From Solea solea (lineage: Eukaryota > Chordata > Actinopteri > Pleuronectiformes > Soleidae), in assembly GCF_958295425.1 (NCBI RefSeq), contig NC_081146.1:15248131-15312130 (forward strand): 64,000 nt of DNA, in the 5' to 3' direction. Shown piece after piece: positions 10,431-20,999 of the stretch. The first letter of the stretch is position 1; every line of letters begins with the position of its first letter. Below the pieces are notes generated by a model. It had not been told where the DNA came from, searched no databases, and saw only the letters and a list, made by a program, of their open reading frames with translations. The position numbers and the translations under genes were made by a program.

Positions 10431-12898
10431 AGTCCTTTTCTCTTCTCCGTCCTGGCCATCTCTCTCTCTCATGTGTGCATTCAGAGGAGCTCTCACCACT
10501 GCATTCTTATTAGGGACATGTCTGAAAAGGCTCCCCACAGCATGTGGTGTCCTCTGACCGTCCACTGTAGCTGCTTTTTGTTGGCATTAACAAGCCAAAC
10601 AACCAAGAATGGGTTTTCTACGGGAACAAACTTTTCTTTTTAGATAATTAGCCACATTCAGACACTCAGCGCAGTGTAGACTGTGTGTGTACTGAAACCT
10701 GGTGAGGATCATAATCTCGAGAAAAGGGAAAGACGGAGAGAGAGAGAGAAAAAAACTTGATCAAAAGACAAGATGTTCTCTTTTGGTGTTGTTTGCTGCT
10801 AGTGGATTCTATACCAAACTCCTATTCAAATGGTATGATCTTTGTCTCTTCTCCTCATCATCCTCGCCTCTATCCTCCTCATCTTTTCGTCAAGACGGAC
10901 GGTCAAAGGTTTGATGCCTTAATGAATGAAAAAAAACACAGAAAAGAAGAGCTGCGACTTTGCCTCGCAGCAAAAGCCCCAGGATGCCTGCTGAAGAAGG
11001 CCTCCTCCATCCATTGCCGCCACATCTCTTTTTAAAGGGGGCATAAAATGAAGGCAGAGGGGAAAAGTAATTTTCTTCTCCTGTCTATCCATTCTTTTGG
11101 TGGGCCTCTTCCACTTTTTGCTGTGTACTTTCATAAAGCTTATAATTATCTTGGTGAGGGCCCTCAAGTGAGAACGAATAGAGTCTTTGTACCTCTCTCT
11201 CTTCAGCCCTCTCCTGTTTCTGAAGGGAGTTATATTAACATTTGCTCTTTCCCTTTTTTACAGATGCAGGGAGAAAGCCAGATGTGGCTCCAAAAAAACA
11301 AGAAAAAAAAATTCCTATTTAGCAGCGTCATTCTACAAATGAATTTTCACATCCATGCAGAGCATGTCAGAACAGGACGGGGGTTGATCAAAAATGTTCG
11401 TCTGGCATTTACCATTTAGGCTACTTTTAATTAGCAAGTTGGTCACTTTAACATTTGTATATGAGATGTTTGAGATTTGAGACTATTCCTTAAAATATAT
11501 AATTAAGTTAAAAAAAAGAAAACAGCTCAATGACTGTACTACAGGCTGACCAGGCAACATGTCTATAATAACATCTTTCATGACCTCGCAGCAGAGATCA
11601 TCAATTTAAGGTCAAACTACCGTCTAACGAATAAATTCCTTTCACTCATCCATCCCCCCGTTCATCCCTCTGACTCCCATTCCCAACTCTTTCGGCTGAT
11701 TACTCCTAATGTAATTTTAATTAAAAACTGTGGTGTCAAAGGGTTTAGCCTGTCTGAGAAGCGGGTGCAGATTGTGGCACAGTGGCAGACCCCTTCACTT
11801 GCTTGAGAGGAAATACATCCTGACACTGCTTGGGTGGTGCCAACACTATCAGAGCCAGGTTAAGCAAAAAAAAAGAAAAAAAAAAAAAAGAAAAAAAGCT
11901 TTCTGGCCCTTTTGGTTATCATGATATAACCCAAGGAGTCACTCTATATGCAAACATGGGCATGTGTCAAAAGGTATTTATTTTGTTATTGTTAAATTTG
12001 AGGAAAGCTACAACATTTTATTATCATTTAAAAGAAAATACTTTCCTCTTCTCTCACACGGACCTGGTTAAAAAGCTGAGCTGTCATATAAGGGGTTTTA
12101 ATTTAGGTACTGTACACAAATGAGCAGTTGTATTATGTTGATACGTTTAAAAAAAAACAATAAACAGATGAGAAAGAAAAAAACAACAACGTGTCTAAGA
12201 ATCTGTTCACTTCGTTGTCATTATTTCAGTGTAATATTTACAACGGTGAGATCAAAATCCAGCAAAGAAAAATTCCGACTCAAGACACACAAAATCGACA
12301 ATAACTGCCACTTCTAAATTTCATGGGGGTGACCTGAGGAAGGCGCCCCACAGCAGGACTCAACAGCAGAGGTCTGCCTGTAGGTTTGTAATCCCCTCAC
12401 CCGAGCTGTTGGATTATCTGTACTCCATCGACCCTGAAGAGGCTCCCTGTGGCTCGGGTTTAAACACTCTCTAAAATCTCACCTCCACACTCCATCTGCC
12501 AGCCTAGCCGCGTCTTGCGAGTCACAGATATGGAAGAGAAGGGACTGAGAAAGCAGAGCAGATGAGGAAATCAGTCCATCTTACCGCAGCTCTGTGCATC
12601 AGAGATGGGACCTCTAAGGAAACATATGGTCTAATATTTGGATTATGCTTATCAAAATGACTAAAATTATTGTTTTCACTGTTGTACAATTTATAATCTT
12701 TCCCAGTACCAGCTTTCATTTTCTTGTTGCTTCACATATTCAGTTTTTTTGTGGATTAGTGGAAAAAAAGAAAAAAAAAAACTTTATTTGATAAAACTAG
12801 ATCAAATTATTTAAGGTCATTCATTCTAAAAAAAAGTAAGTTGTCTTCATATAACTTGTTAACTTTAGTTTGTGATCAGGTTTGTTGCCTAATTGTCT
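10431..12898. other. Non-coding stretch between eomes and CMC1
   Basis: No splice-bounded coding exon was found. The region has A-rich tracts near 11,868-11,897 and 12,765-12,781. Non-repetitive blocks around 11,560-11,850 and 12,340-12,610 could be regulatory but show nothing decisive. Confidence 0.45.
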
Positions 12899-12906
12899 AT
12901 TTAGGC

Positions 12907-13277
12907 CAGGGTTGTCAAACTCATTTTTGTTCAGGGGCCACATACAGCACAATTTGATAATTGTAGCATAGCATAATAACCTATGAACAACAAGAACTCC
13001 TTTGTTTTTTCTCCTTTGTTTTTCCATTTAATTAAGGATAATTTTACAAAACATGAAATTTCTTGAGAAATATAAGTGCAATTTCAACAATATCATGCCT
13101 AAATTTACTATTTACACAGCACACTGGATCTATAAAGGCACATTTAGTCACGGGTATCTGGAGCATTTGACATTACGTTTAGATTAGTGTGAAATTTTAA
13201 CAAATTCATCCTGTGGGCCGGATTGGACCCTCTGGCGGGCCGGTTCTGGCCCCCGGGCCGTATGTTTGACACCCCTG
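12907..13277. mobile_element. Non-autonomous hAT-family transposon with 8-bp target duplication
   Basis: The element starts CAGGGTTGTCAAAC and ends GTTTGACACCCCTG, so its terminal inverted repeats differ at one position. It is flanked on both sides by the identical 8-mer atttaggc (12,899-12,906 and 13,278-13,285), the duplication length expected of hAT transposases. Subterminal 'ggggccacata' and 'ggcgggccggttctggcccc' resemble widespread Charlie-like vertebrate elements. It has no transposase frame in its 371 bp, so it was mobilised in trans. Confidence 0.9.
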
Positions 13278-13847
13278 ATTTAGGCAATTTATTCAAGATT
13301 GTCAGCCATTTTCTTTTATTTTACTGTATGTTATATTGTATTTAATGCATTTAAGATGCTTGTACATCAATAACTGTTTTTTTGGAGACTCTCGGGAGGT
13401 GTCAGTGTCAGTGACCCTTCAACATTCTCTGACACTAGTCTTGTTTTGTGGCCAGTTGGACAGTTGGAGGAGCTGGTGGTTGGCCCTGGGCAGTGAGGCA
13501 TGTAGTAAGAGGGTTTAACTTTGCTAACCTCCTTCTGCCAGGTTCATGGGGCCCCGCTGCTCGGGTAATATTGGCTCAGTGTTGGGAGTCTGTGCCCCTG
13601 CCATATCAGCCAGCACGCTTCTTGGGGCAGTGAGCACTTTTCACCACAGAGAGCAATAAACAGTCACACTACAGATCAGTGAGAAGAGTGACAAAACATT
13701 TTGAGATATGTAGACTGGGTGCTACAGCTCAGTGCAGGTGACAATGTGCAGCAGGGTTTTTCTGGATTAATGTTACATTTAACTAGTTCAAACTATCCAT
13801 TTCCTTGTGTTTTTGAGCTTGGAGTTGTATCCATCTGCTTATATACA

Positions 13848-14325
13848 GCGCTTTTCCACTACACAATTCTAGCACGGCCCAATGTGGCATGTTTTTTCCC
13901 CCATTAGTGGTACCTGGTACCTGGTTCTTAGTACTACCATTCATTAATCTCTAACATTTAGCAAGGAAATTTCTAAAAATCTCAACATTTAACAGAGGAG
14001 TTTGGTGTATTTAGCGACAGCACTGCCAAAAGCGGCGATCGCAACCCCTTTCGCCGTTTTACTTTTCAGTGACTGTGTCAGATGGAGTCTGTGCTCCGGT
14101 CATGCAGGACGTCCTGAACGAGTCTGTGAACAAATATTTTTAATTACCTGAGTCTAATAATCCAGTAGTCACCAATGTCTGTGTGTCGTGTGTAAAACAA
14201 AGTCACAGCAGTTTCATGCAGCCGTGCTATGATGACTCCGCCCATGTTGAGACGGTATAGTAATGGAAAACCAACCAAACCGCGTAGAGTCGAGCTGTGA
14301 TGGAACTGTATAGTGGAAAAGTGCC
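13848..14325. mobile_element. Non-autonomous DNA transposon (MITE-like), copy 2, inverted
   Basis: Ends 'gcgcttttccactacac' and 'gtatagtggaaaagtgcc' are inverted copies of each other. The interior matches the element at 4,128-4,760 in reverse orientation, including a 'gcgatcgc' block and 'ggtacctggtacctgg'. This copy preserves its termini better than copy 1. Confidence 0.75.
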
Positions 14326-14903
14326 ATAAGTCTAGGGTATGTAAGTCTCGCGTTAAAAAGTTTTAACTGTCAAGAAATCAAGTACATGACACAGCACTGG
14401 TGATTCAGGCAAGAAGCAGAGTTTAGAAAAATATGTTTCCGAAGACAAGCAACCAACGATTCGCAGATGTAGGGAAATTACAAAGCGACATCCTGCGACA
14501 AACCAAGTCTCTTCCTGTGCAGACTTAACTAACTACAATAGTGATTTTGTACACATTTGTATGAATGCCTACAGAATGTAGAATAATCCTGTTTGTCTTC
14601 TGTATAACTCTGTGTGATCGTTAGTTCTAAGGTGTGTGTGTGGGTCTATGAGTGGGTACCTGTCACTTTGATTGAACAGGTGGGCCCTCTTTGCATGAGA
14701 TCTAGACAGACAGTGTGACACAGCTGACTGTGGCCATGCAGGCTCACTGTGCTCAATGTGCAGCCTGGACCACAGATTCAGATACTGTGTGGCTGTGTGT
14801 TGATTCAACTTCAGGAGGATTTTGTCACTATATTTTACTACCATTTAGATCCACAGTTTTCACTTAGTAGTTTAAATAGTGGATTGTTGCGGGACATGTG
14901 CAT

Positions 14904-14964
14904 ATCAATTTAAATATTGTTACGTAACATACTATCTATGTTACGTAACAATATTTAAATTGAT
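14904..14964. repeat. Perfect 28-bp inverted repeat with 5-nt loop
   Basis: The arm 14,904-14,931 is the exact reverse complement of 14,937-14,964; the loop is ctatc (14,932-14,936). The arms contain the self-complementary block gttacgtaac. A 28-bp stem with no mismatch is far beyond chance in this stretch. There is no adjacent gene end. It could be a hairpin RNA precursor, a recent fold-back duplication or a transposon remnant. Confidence 0.9.
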
Positions 14965-15839
14965 TTTACTAACTCAACCTGTAGTCCATGCCTCTATGTA
15001 CGCATCCACGCACTTCTTAAAGGATACACTTTCTACTGAGAGAGCATTGAATTCAAGTGAATCATACAGAGAAGCAATAACAGACAGACAAGGTACCATG
15101 CCAGGTTTAAGGCAGGGCTTTTAGACTGAGGATAAACATAACAGTGACATATTTTGTCAACCACTGAATACTGAGTGTACTCCAGAGGGGTTTATGCTGT
15201 CAAGGGCCGCTATGTTTATGAAGAAGAAAGCTGCATTTTTGCACAGCTCTCAGGATTCAGTAATCTATTTCTTGTCTTTTTTCCACTAATTAAACACTGG
15301 TCGGACCATCATTAAAAATAAATGTATTGTTCGCCATAGGTCGAAGAAAATGGCTCAAAACCAAAACAGACATTTTGTGGATACAAGGCAACCCCAAAAA
15401 TGTGACATGCTGTCCTGTACTCATGTGTTTGTTTGTTTTATTTTTGTTTTTACCACATCTCCCCCTTTCCATCGACGGAATTTCACTTTTGAATAGAATA
15501 CTAATTAAATAATAAATAAATCATTTACTATAATCATTATTATTCCTAGTTTAATTAAAGTTCTACTCTATTCATTCATGAAGCTGCATTGCTTAAAATG
15601 AGAGCAGGACCTCTTGTACCTCTTGACGTTTCCAAGGATTGTGGGGAAAGAGGGCAACTAAATTCCATATTACTACTGGAATTGATGTGGTTTTCATCCC
15701 CCATGTTCTCTCAATTGCTTTTCTAACTTATCACAGTTTTTAATAGTTTTCATGGTAATGCTTCTTTAATTGTCGACATATAAGTTATGTACTTGCCTTT
15801 CTTGATTATATAGTGGAGTATTATAATTATAAAACGTTG

Positions 15840-16033
15840 ATGTTACCATTAATTAGGGACGATGGACTTTACATGCGTTAGCGGTTCCGAACGGTTTTTG
15901 TTTTCGGGACGAGTTACACTGTAGGACCAGCAGTTTTTTTACGCCTCCCAATGACGTCAGCGGAAGAACTGTGAGTGTGTGTGCGTTAGGTCACATTGGT
16001 TGAATTTTGTAATGTTTTGAGGAGTACATCGTT
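15840..16033 (+). promoter_or_regulatory. CMC1 promoter region with CRE and ETS sites
   Basis: Just upstream of the CMC1 start codon is a full palindromic CRE, TGACGTCA, at 15,952-15,959, followed within two bases by CGGAAG (15,961-15,966), an ETS/GABP core. CRE/ATF plus ETS/NRF2 sites are typical of promoters of nuclear genes for mitochondrial proteins. The area has several CpGs compared with the surrounding sequence. There is no TATA box at a suitable distance. Confidence 0.6.
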
Positions 16034-19000
16034 ATGGAGTCAGCTAACGCAGGTATTAAACATTCCCGCTGTCCTAGTGCACGACGTTGCTTTAGTAATA
16101 CAATGTTAGCTGTTAGCTGAGTATGTTTAAAGAGAAACCGTTTTTAAGACGGCTGTATTTAGTCTCGTGCATCCAGTGAAGGCTACTCATGAGCTAGCTA
16201 GTAGCTAGCTATGTAGGTGTAGCTTAGTGGCTTCGTCCACTACACAGTTGACCTATTTCCGGACTGAATGTGAGATTATCAACAAGAATATGAAGTATAA
16301 TCAGATTGCTGTTGTTGTTCCAATGGTGAAGTAAACGTTTTAACTCACATATAGCCTACTATATACTATATATATATGTACAGATTGGACCTGGGCTGTT
16401 TGTGCTAATAGTGCAATTGGAGGATGCTGTTCATGGTTCTTATGGATAACCTGTGTGTTTTTTCCCCATACTTTCTCAGATGAGCTTCACCTGAGGCACG
16501 TGGAAAAAGATGTCCTGATCCCCAAGATGATGAGGGAGAAAGCTAGGGAGCGCTGTGCTGAGAAAGTTGAAGGTGAAACTGACACAGCTTTTGTTTTCCT
16601 ACAAAATTACATTACATGTCATTTAGCAGATGACTTACAATGGAATTGATTACAATCAGCCAGGTGTGGAGTCGAACTTGCGTCCATGATGTCTTTCGCA
16701 TCATGGACGCAAGTAAAAGTTCAAATGTTCCATCCAACAGCTTGGAGTTTAGTTTGATACAGTGCAGTATTTGTTTTTTGTGTTTCCATTAGGAATAGTA
16801 CCAAAATAATCAGCAGCTACCATTCCATTTTGGCACCCTTCCCTTGGGGTACCAGAATAAAATGGTACGGTACGGTAAGGTCAGTCAGCTGATTGGGCAA
16901 CAGAAAAGCGACACTCCCACTCAAAGTCTATTCTCATACAAAGCTTTGACATCTTATTGACACAAATGGCCACTAAGCGAGCAGGAAAAAAGAGATGCTG
17001 GATGTCCATTGCTGCTTGTTGTGTCTCGTCTGATATTGTTGTTCATTGTTGCACCAGTACGATGCACACCCTGCCCACCAAGTAAAGTTCTTAGTTCAAA
17101 TTCAAGCCTGACCCAGGACCTTTCCAAATTGTACCGCACTGTATCAAACTTAGTAGTAGTATCAAACGGCTTCACACGTGACATGACTATAGTCTTAGTT
17201 CGAGTGATGCACCTGCCCTTATATTTTAGGTTATATTTTTATGTCTTTGTCAGAATTATGCAAAAACTACAAATGGATTTTCTTGAAACTTCGATTGTAT
17301 GCAGGTTTTAGGCAGGATGGTGTATTACCCAAGAAGACAAGAAGCCTATTATGAATTTCTTAAGGATCCTGTCCTAATAGTGATAGACATGTTTGTGGTA
17401 GCAAATGTGAAGAAGTCTCGTGTCTTTCATCATGACGTGTAGATCAAAATGCAGTCTGTTTCTGTGACGGGGTGTTTGATCTGTCCCATCAAAGGAGTTT
17501 TTATACCATTTGGTTCCTTACCATTTGACTGTGTCTTGCTGAACTGTTTCCTGCCACTGGAAACGCCTGCCTCTCGAGTCCACTTTTTTTCTCTGAATCG
17601 AGGAGCAGGCCGCATGTGAGTGCGTGCAGCTCAGTGTGCCTCAGCAACACATAGTTGATAGTGACGGGGTTATGTGGTTTCTAGAAATCAGATGACTGCA
17701 CGTGAAAACACGTGTAGTCTGGGGTGGTGGGACAGACAGGGGCTGTGCAGCCAGGTAGTGGAAACCACCCTCACATTGCTAGCTTTTCGTCCCACTCATT
17801 TTCACACCTACATCCTCCGCCATCTATCTCTTTCTATATGTTTGTCTGCACTGGGCTCCCACATGTGTCTATGAGTGTTTTTGGCAAAAACAAGAACCCA
17901 CATAGCTCTCTGTGTCTTTGGTTTTCCTGTGTTAACTCTCTCTGCTTGTATGCCTTTGCACACCCCATAGTATTTCCAGGGCAGTGCTACGGATTTCCTG
18001 AATTGATTCAACCCTGATTCACAAGGACAAGATTTGATTGCTTGCCAGAAGTACTCATATTAGTGCACTGTTTATGTTATATGAACACACAGTACACTGC
18101 TACAGTACAGTTGTAGGTTATAATTCAAACTCAAACCATGTAAAACCTATTTGAATTCAAAATATACAGACTAGAATGGCATAGACAGTTTGAAGTAATT
18201 ACCAAATTGTCCAACAGAGGCACCCTCTTTACTCATCAGAAGACAACATTGATGTAATGTTGTTTGGTATTGACAATGTTGGAGTCACATTAAACTGTCC
18301 TCTTGAGTGGACAATCATAACACCAAAGTGTATGAAACTATGACTCGGATTTTGCATAGTTCCACCAGAGCCGACAGTATGTGGTCCAGCGACTTGACCA
18401 CGGCTTCCTATGCGTCAGTCTCATAAGATTTGTTATATCTAATTAAGTATTAGTGGTTTTCACATTCTCATATGGTCCAAGTTTCCCTAAATGTTCAGGC
18501 CCTTTAGCTTCTGCTTTCTTCTAACTGCCAAACTCCACTTCTGCATCTTTAAAAATGGCTTAAAGAGCACCCTAGAAGTGAAGGGAACCCAACCCATTTT
18601 TGTATCAAGCCAGTCTCATAGATTTACGTTTGGTGTTGCTGCAGTCGAAAAGGCAACCCCTCTGCAGTCTCTATTAATATCATGGGACAGGCGTTGGTTG
18701 ATTAGATTAGTCGCACTGTTGTGCTTCTCTAAATTGGTTTTTTTCACATCTGCATCTTGATGAAAGTGTTGGTGTGATAACCATACTTATGCCATAACCG
18801 ATAAAGGTAAATGTATCTTTTTTGTGTGTGTGTGAATGGGGGCATGGGAGGGCAGTGGTTTTAATTAAAGCTTTAAACAAGAGCTTGCTAACAAGGTGAA
18901 GACTCGGTCTTCAGCACCTTCTTTACAACGAGGATCTTGCACATTAATTCTGTAATACACCAGCAGCCAGAGCACAATGTCACAGATGCAGCATCATGGA

Positions 19001-20766
19001 GGGATTTGCATAAGTGATGTATAGTTATCACTCGCTAAATTTTTCCACTTAAGATATTTTTGTCATATTTGATTGCATGCTGTATACACTATAGGTGTAA
19101 CAAAAATGTCAATACACAATAAAATATCCCAGTATTTCATTTCTTTCTCAATTATATGAAGCAATATATCTGATTACAAAATATTAGTTTGCTTATAGTT
19201 TCACGTACAGTATATATACAGCACTGTGCAAAAGTATTATTTCTCAATCACTTTATTGGAACACCTTTTAGAAACTATGGTAAAACAAGTATGCAGTTTG
19301 AAAATAAATATTTAGAAAAACCAAAAAAAAAAAAAAAAAACTTTTCACCAGGTTTAAGTGTCACGTATTTAGTGTGATCTGCTCTTCTTACACTTGACCC
19401 TGGCTCTTTTAAACCTGCAGTGGAACCCTAATTGGTTATAGTAAAACCTGTGTTTGTCCTGCTATTCCATATCGACAAATATCTGCTTTGAAAAAGGGTT
19501 ATTATGCCAGGTCTTGTATAAACCTGGTATAATAGCCCACTTGAGTGGTCTTGTGTCTCCCCCAAGCTTGAGTCCTCTACTTGAGGGTTCGGCACAGTAT
19601 CTTAGCTGTTCCTATGACTGTGCTCTTCTGGACAGACATCTCAAATGTTGCTACTGGAGTCTGTTGGCGCCACTCTCCCAGTTTGAAGGTTGTAGTGCTC
19701 CAATCGCCACTGGGACCACAGTTGCCTTTTTTCCCCACATCTTCTCTAGCTCCTCTTTCAACCCTTGGTATTTCTCAAGCTCCTCATGTTCCTTCTTCTT
19801 GATGTTGCTGTCACTTGGGATTGCCACATCTACCACCATATACTGTCTATATTGTATAGGTCATAATGTCTCAGGTGGTTTGAATGTGGCGTTTTAACTT
19901 AAGTCATTTGCAGAATTTGTACGGGTTAAAGGTTTTCAGAATATCTCTTATTTGCCCGTGAGCTTTGCCTCAGTTACCCTGTAGAGACTCAACCTTACTG
20001 TCACATATTTCACTCCCCTGATAATGTTTGGCCTGTGATTTCTGGAAATGCTCCTTTTTTTTTACTTGCCAAGTTATTGTTGTGATCAGTGAAGCATTGC
20101 CTATTTTTATTACTCAAGGGAGGGAAAAAACACCTTTATATTTGCAGTTACTGTTAAAGAGCCAGTGTGGAAAAGGGACTGGCCACAGATACTACTACCT
20201 TGTGGCCAGTACATTTGCTCAGTCCTTCAGTTCAGTCTTTATGTGAAGGAGGAAATGTAGGTTTCATCTTGATAATGAGCCTGGTGATGGCCACACAAGT
20301 GCAAAGATGAGGTGCAGCGTGGTGTTCCGTTGTTCCCCCCTTAATTTCCTTTTGATCATTTCTCCATCTCCCTCCAGCCTTCACCCACTGTTGTAAAGAA
20401 TCGGGTTTCCTCATGGTGCTGAACTGCAGACAGGAGAATTCGGCACTGAAGGAATGTCTGACGTTACAGTGAGTGTTTTGCTTCTCTTTTTTGTTTTCTA
20501 GAACACTCGACACTTACACAGACACCAGTATGGCTCCCCTTGTTATTTCCCAGCCCCACTAACACTTTCAACTTTGGTCAATGATCATCGGCCTTATTTT
20601 ACATCAGCCTGTAAAATAAATACTGGAACTTCTGTCTTCCACCAGCTACAAGGACCCTGGCTTCTTCGAGGAATGTAAGCAGGAGTACATCAAACAGAAA
20701 ACGGAGTTCGAAAGAACAGGGATCCCGTTAAAGAAAAGAAACCAGAAACTCCCAACTAGCATGTAA
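16034..20766 (+). CDS. cmc1: CMC1, mitochondrial CX9C-motif protein; four coding exons
   Basis: Coding exons are 16,034-16,052, 16,480-16,572, 20,378-20,468 and 20,646-20,766; all borders are GT/AG and phases join to give 107 residues, matching the family's usual 106-107. The protein starts MESANADEL and ends in KLPTSM. It carries two CX9C pairs, C32-C42 and C54-C64, plus C43 and C78. CMC1 is a small intermembrane-space or inner-membrane-associated protein folded by Mia40 oxidation; it stabilises newly made COX1 in early cytochrome c oxidase assembly and affects copper delivery. Conserved landmarks are EKDVLIPKMMREKARERC, a GFLM block and the YKDP motif split across the third intron. The gene is convergent with AZI2, as in mammals. 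The second intron (3.8 kb) carries a MITE and a LINE relic. A possible poly(A) signal ATTAAA is at 20,979-20,984. Confidence 0.96.
16676..16714. repeat. Perfect 16-bp inverted repeat with 7-nt loop in CMC1 intron 2
   Basis: The arm 16,676-16,691 (acttgcgtccatgatg) is the exact reverse complement of 16,699-16,714; the loop is 16,692-16,698. It lies about 100 bases downstream of coding exon 2 and just before a MITE. Confidence 0.88.
16752..17149. mobile_element. MITE in CMC1 intron 2 with TTA flanks
   Basis: Terminal inverted repeats are 16,752-16,769 (gtttgatacagtgcagta) and 17,132-17,149, matching at 17 of 18 positions. Both outer flanks are TTA (16,749-16,751 and 17,150-17,152), which would fit the 3-bp TWA duplication of PIF/Harbinger transposases. 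The 398-bp element has no transposase frame. The superfamily is inferred from flank length only. Confidence 0.7.
19215..19440. repeat. Dispersed repeat, copy in CMC1 intron 2
   Basis: Shares an ordered set of short blocks with about 28,915-29,075 in the AZI2 locus: 'ttatttctca' then 'tcactttattggaacac', 'tatgcagttt', and 'caggtttaagtgtca'. This copy has an 18-A tract. The 'cactgtgcaaaagta' at its start resembles a common fish repeat. Its class is unknown. Confidence 0.5.
19480..19870 (-). mobile_element. Degraded LINE (non-LTR retrotransposon) ORF2 C-terminal relic
   Basis: On the minus strand the frame at 19,839-19,651 reads VVDVAIPSDSNI, then KKKEHEELEKYQGLKEELEK and VVPVAIGAL. These are hallmarks of the C-terminal part of ORF2 in a non-LTR retrotransposon family abundant in fish and frogs (family knowledge from memory). 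After a frame change, a second piece reads EMSVQKSTVIGTAKILCRTLK before a stop, continuing the same domain. The reverse transcriptase region is missing. It is a dead 5'-truncated fragment, antisense to CMC1 within intron 2. Confidence 0.8.
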
Positions 20767-20978
20767 TAAGAAACATGACACCCAAACAGCTTCCCCCATC
20801 AGACTGGGTTGATGAAGCCACATACCTGTTTAACTTAAATCTGCTGCATATGTAACTAAAACAGGTGTGTTATGTAAATCATGTTTGTTAATTTCTGTAT
20901 ATTTGCATAATGTTTTTCATCAGATACCCATAAACGTTGCAATATAATTATCTTTTCTCTGTTGATTGAATATTGATA

Positions 20979-20984
20979 ATTAAA
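20979..20984 (+). terminator. Possible CMC1 poly(A) signal ATTAAA
   Basis: The commonest variant of AATAAA, 213 bases after the CMC1 stop codon. No earlier canonical hexamer is seen in the 3' region. Confidence 0.4.
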
Positions 20985-20999
20985 GCTATTGATTTAACA

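Noticed and set aside
10113..10643. 176-codon plus-strand frame
   Set aside because: It is built from a CA microsatellite (Thr-His runs) and a poly-C tract (Pro run).
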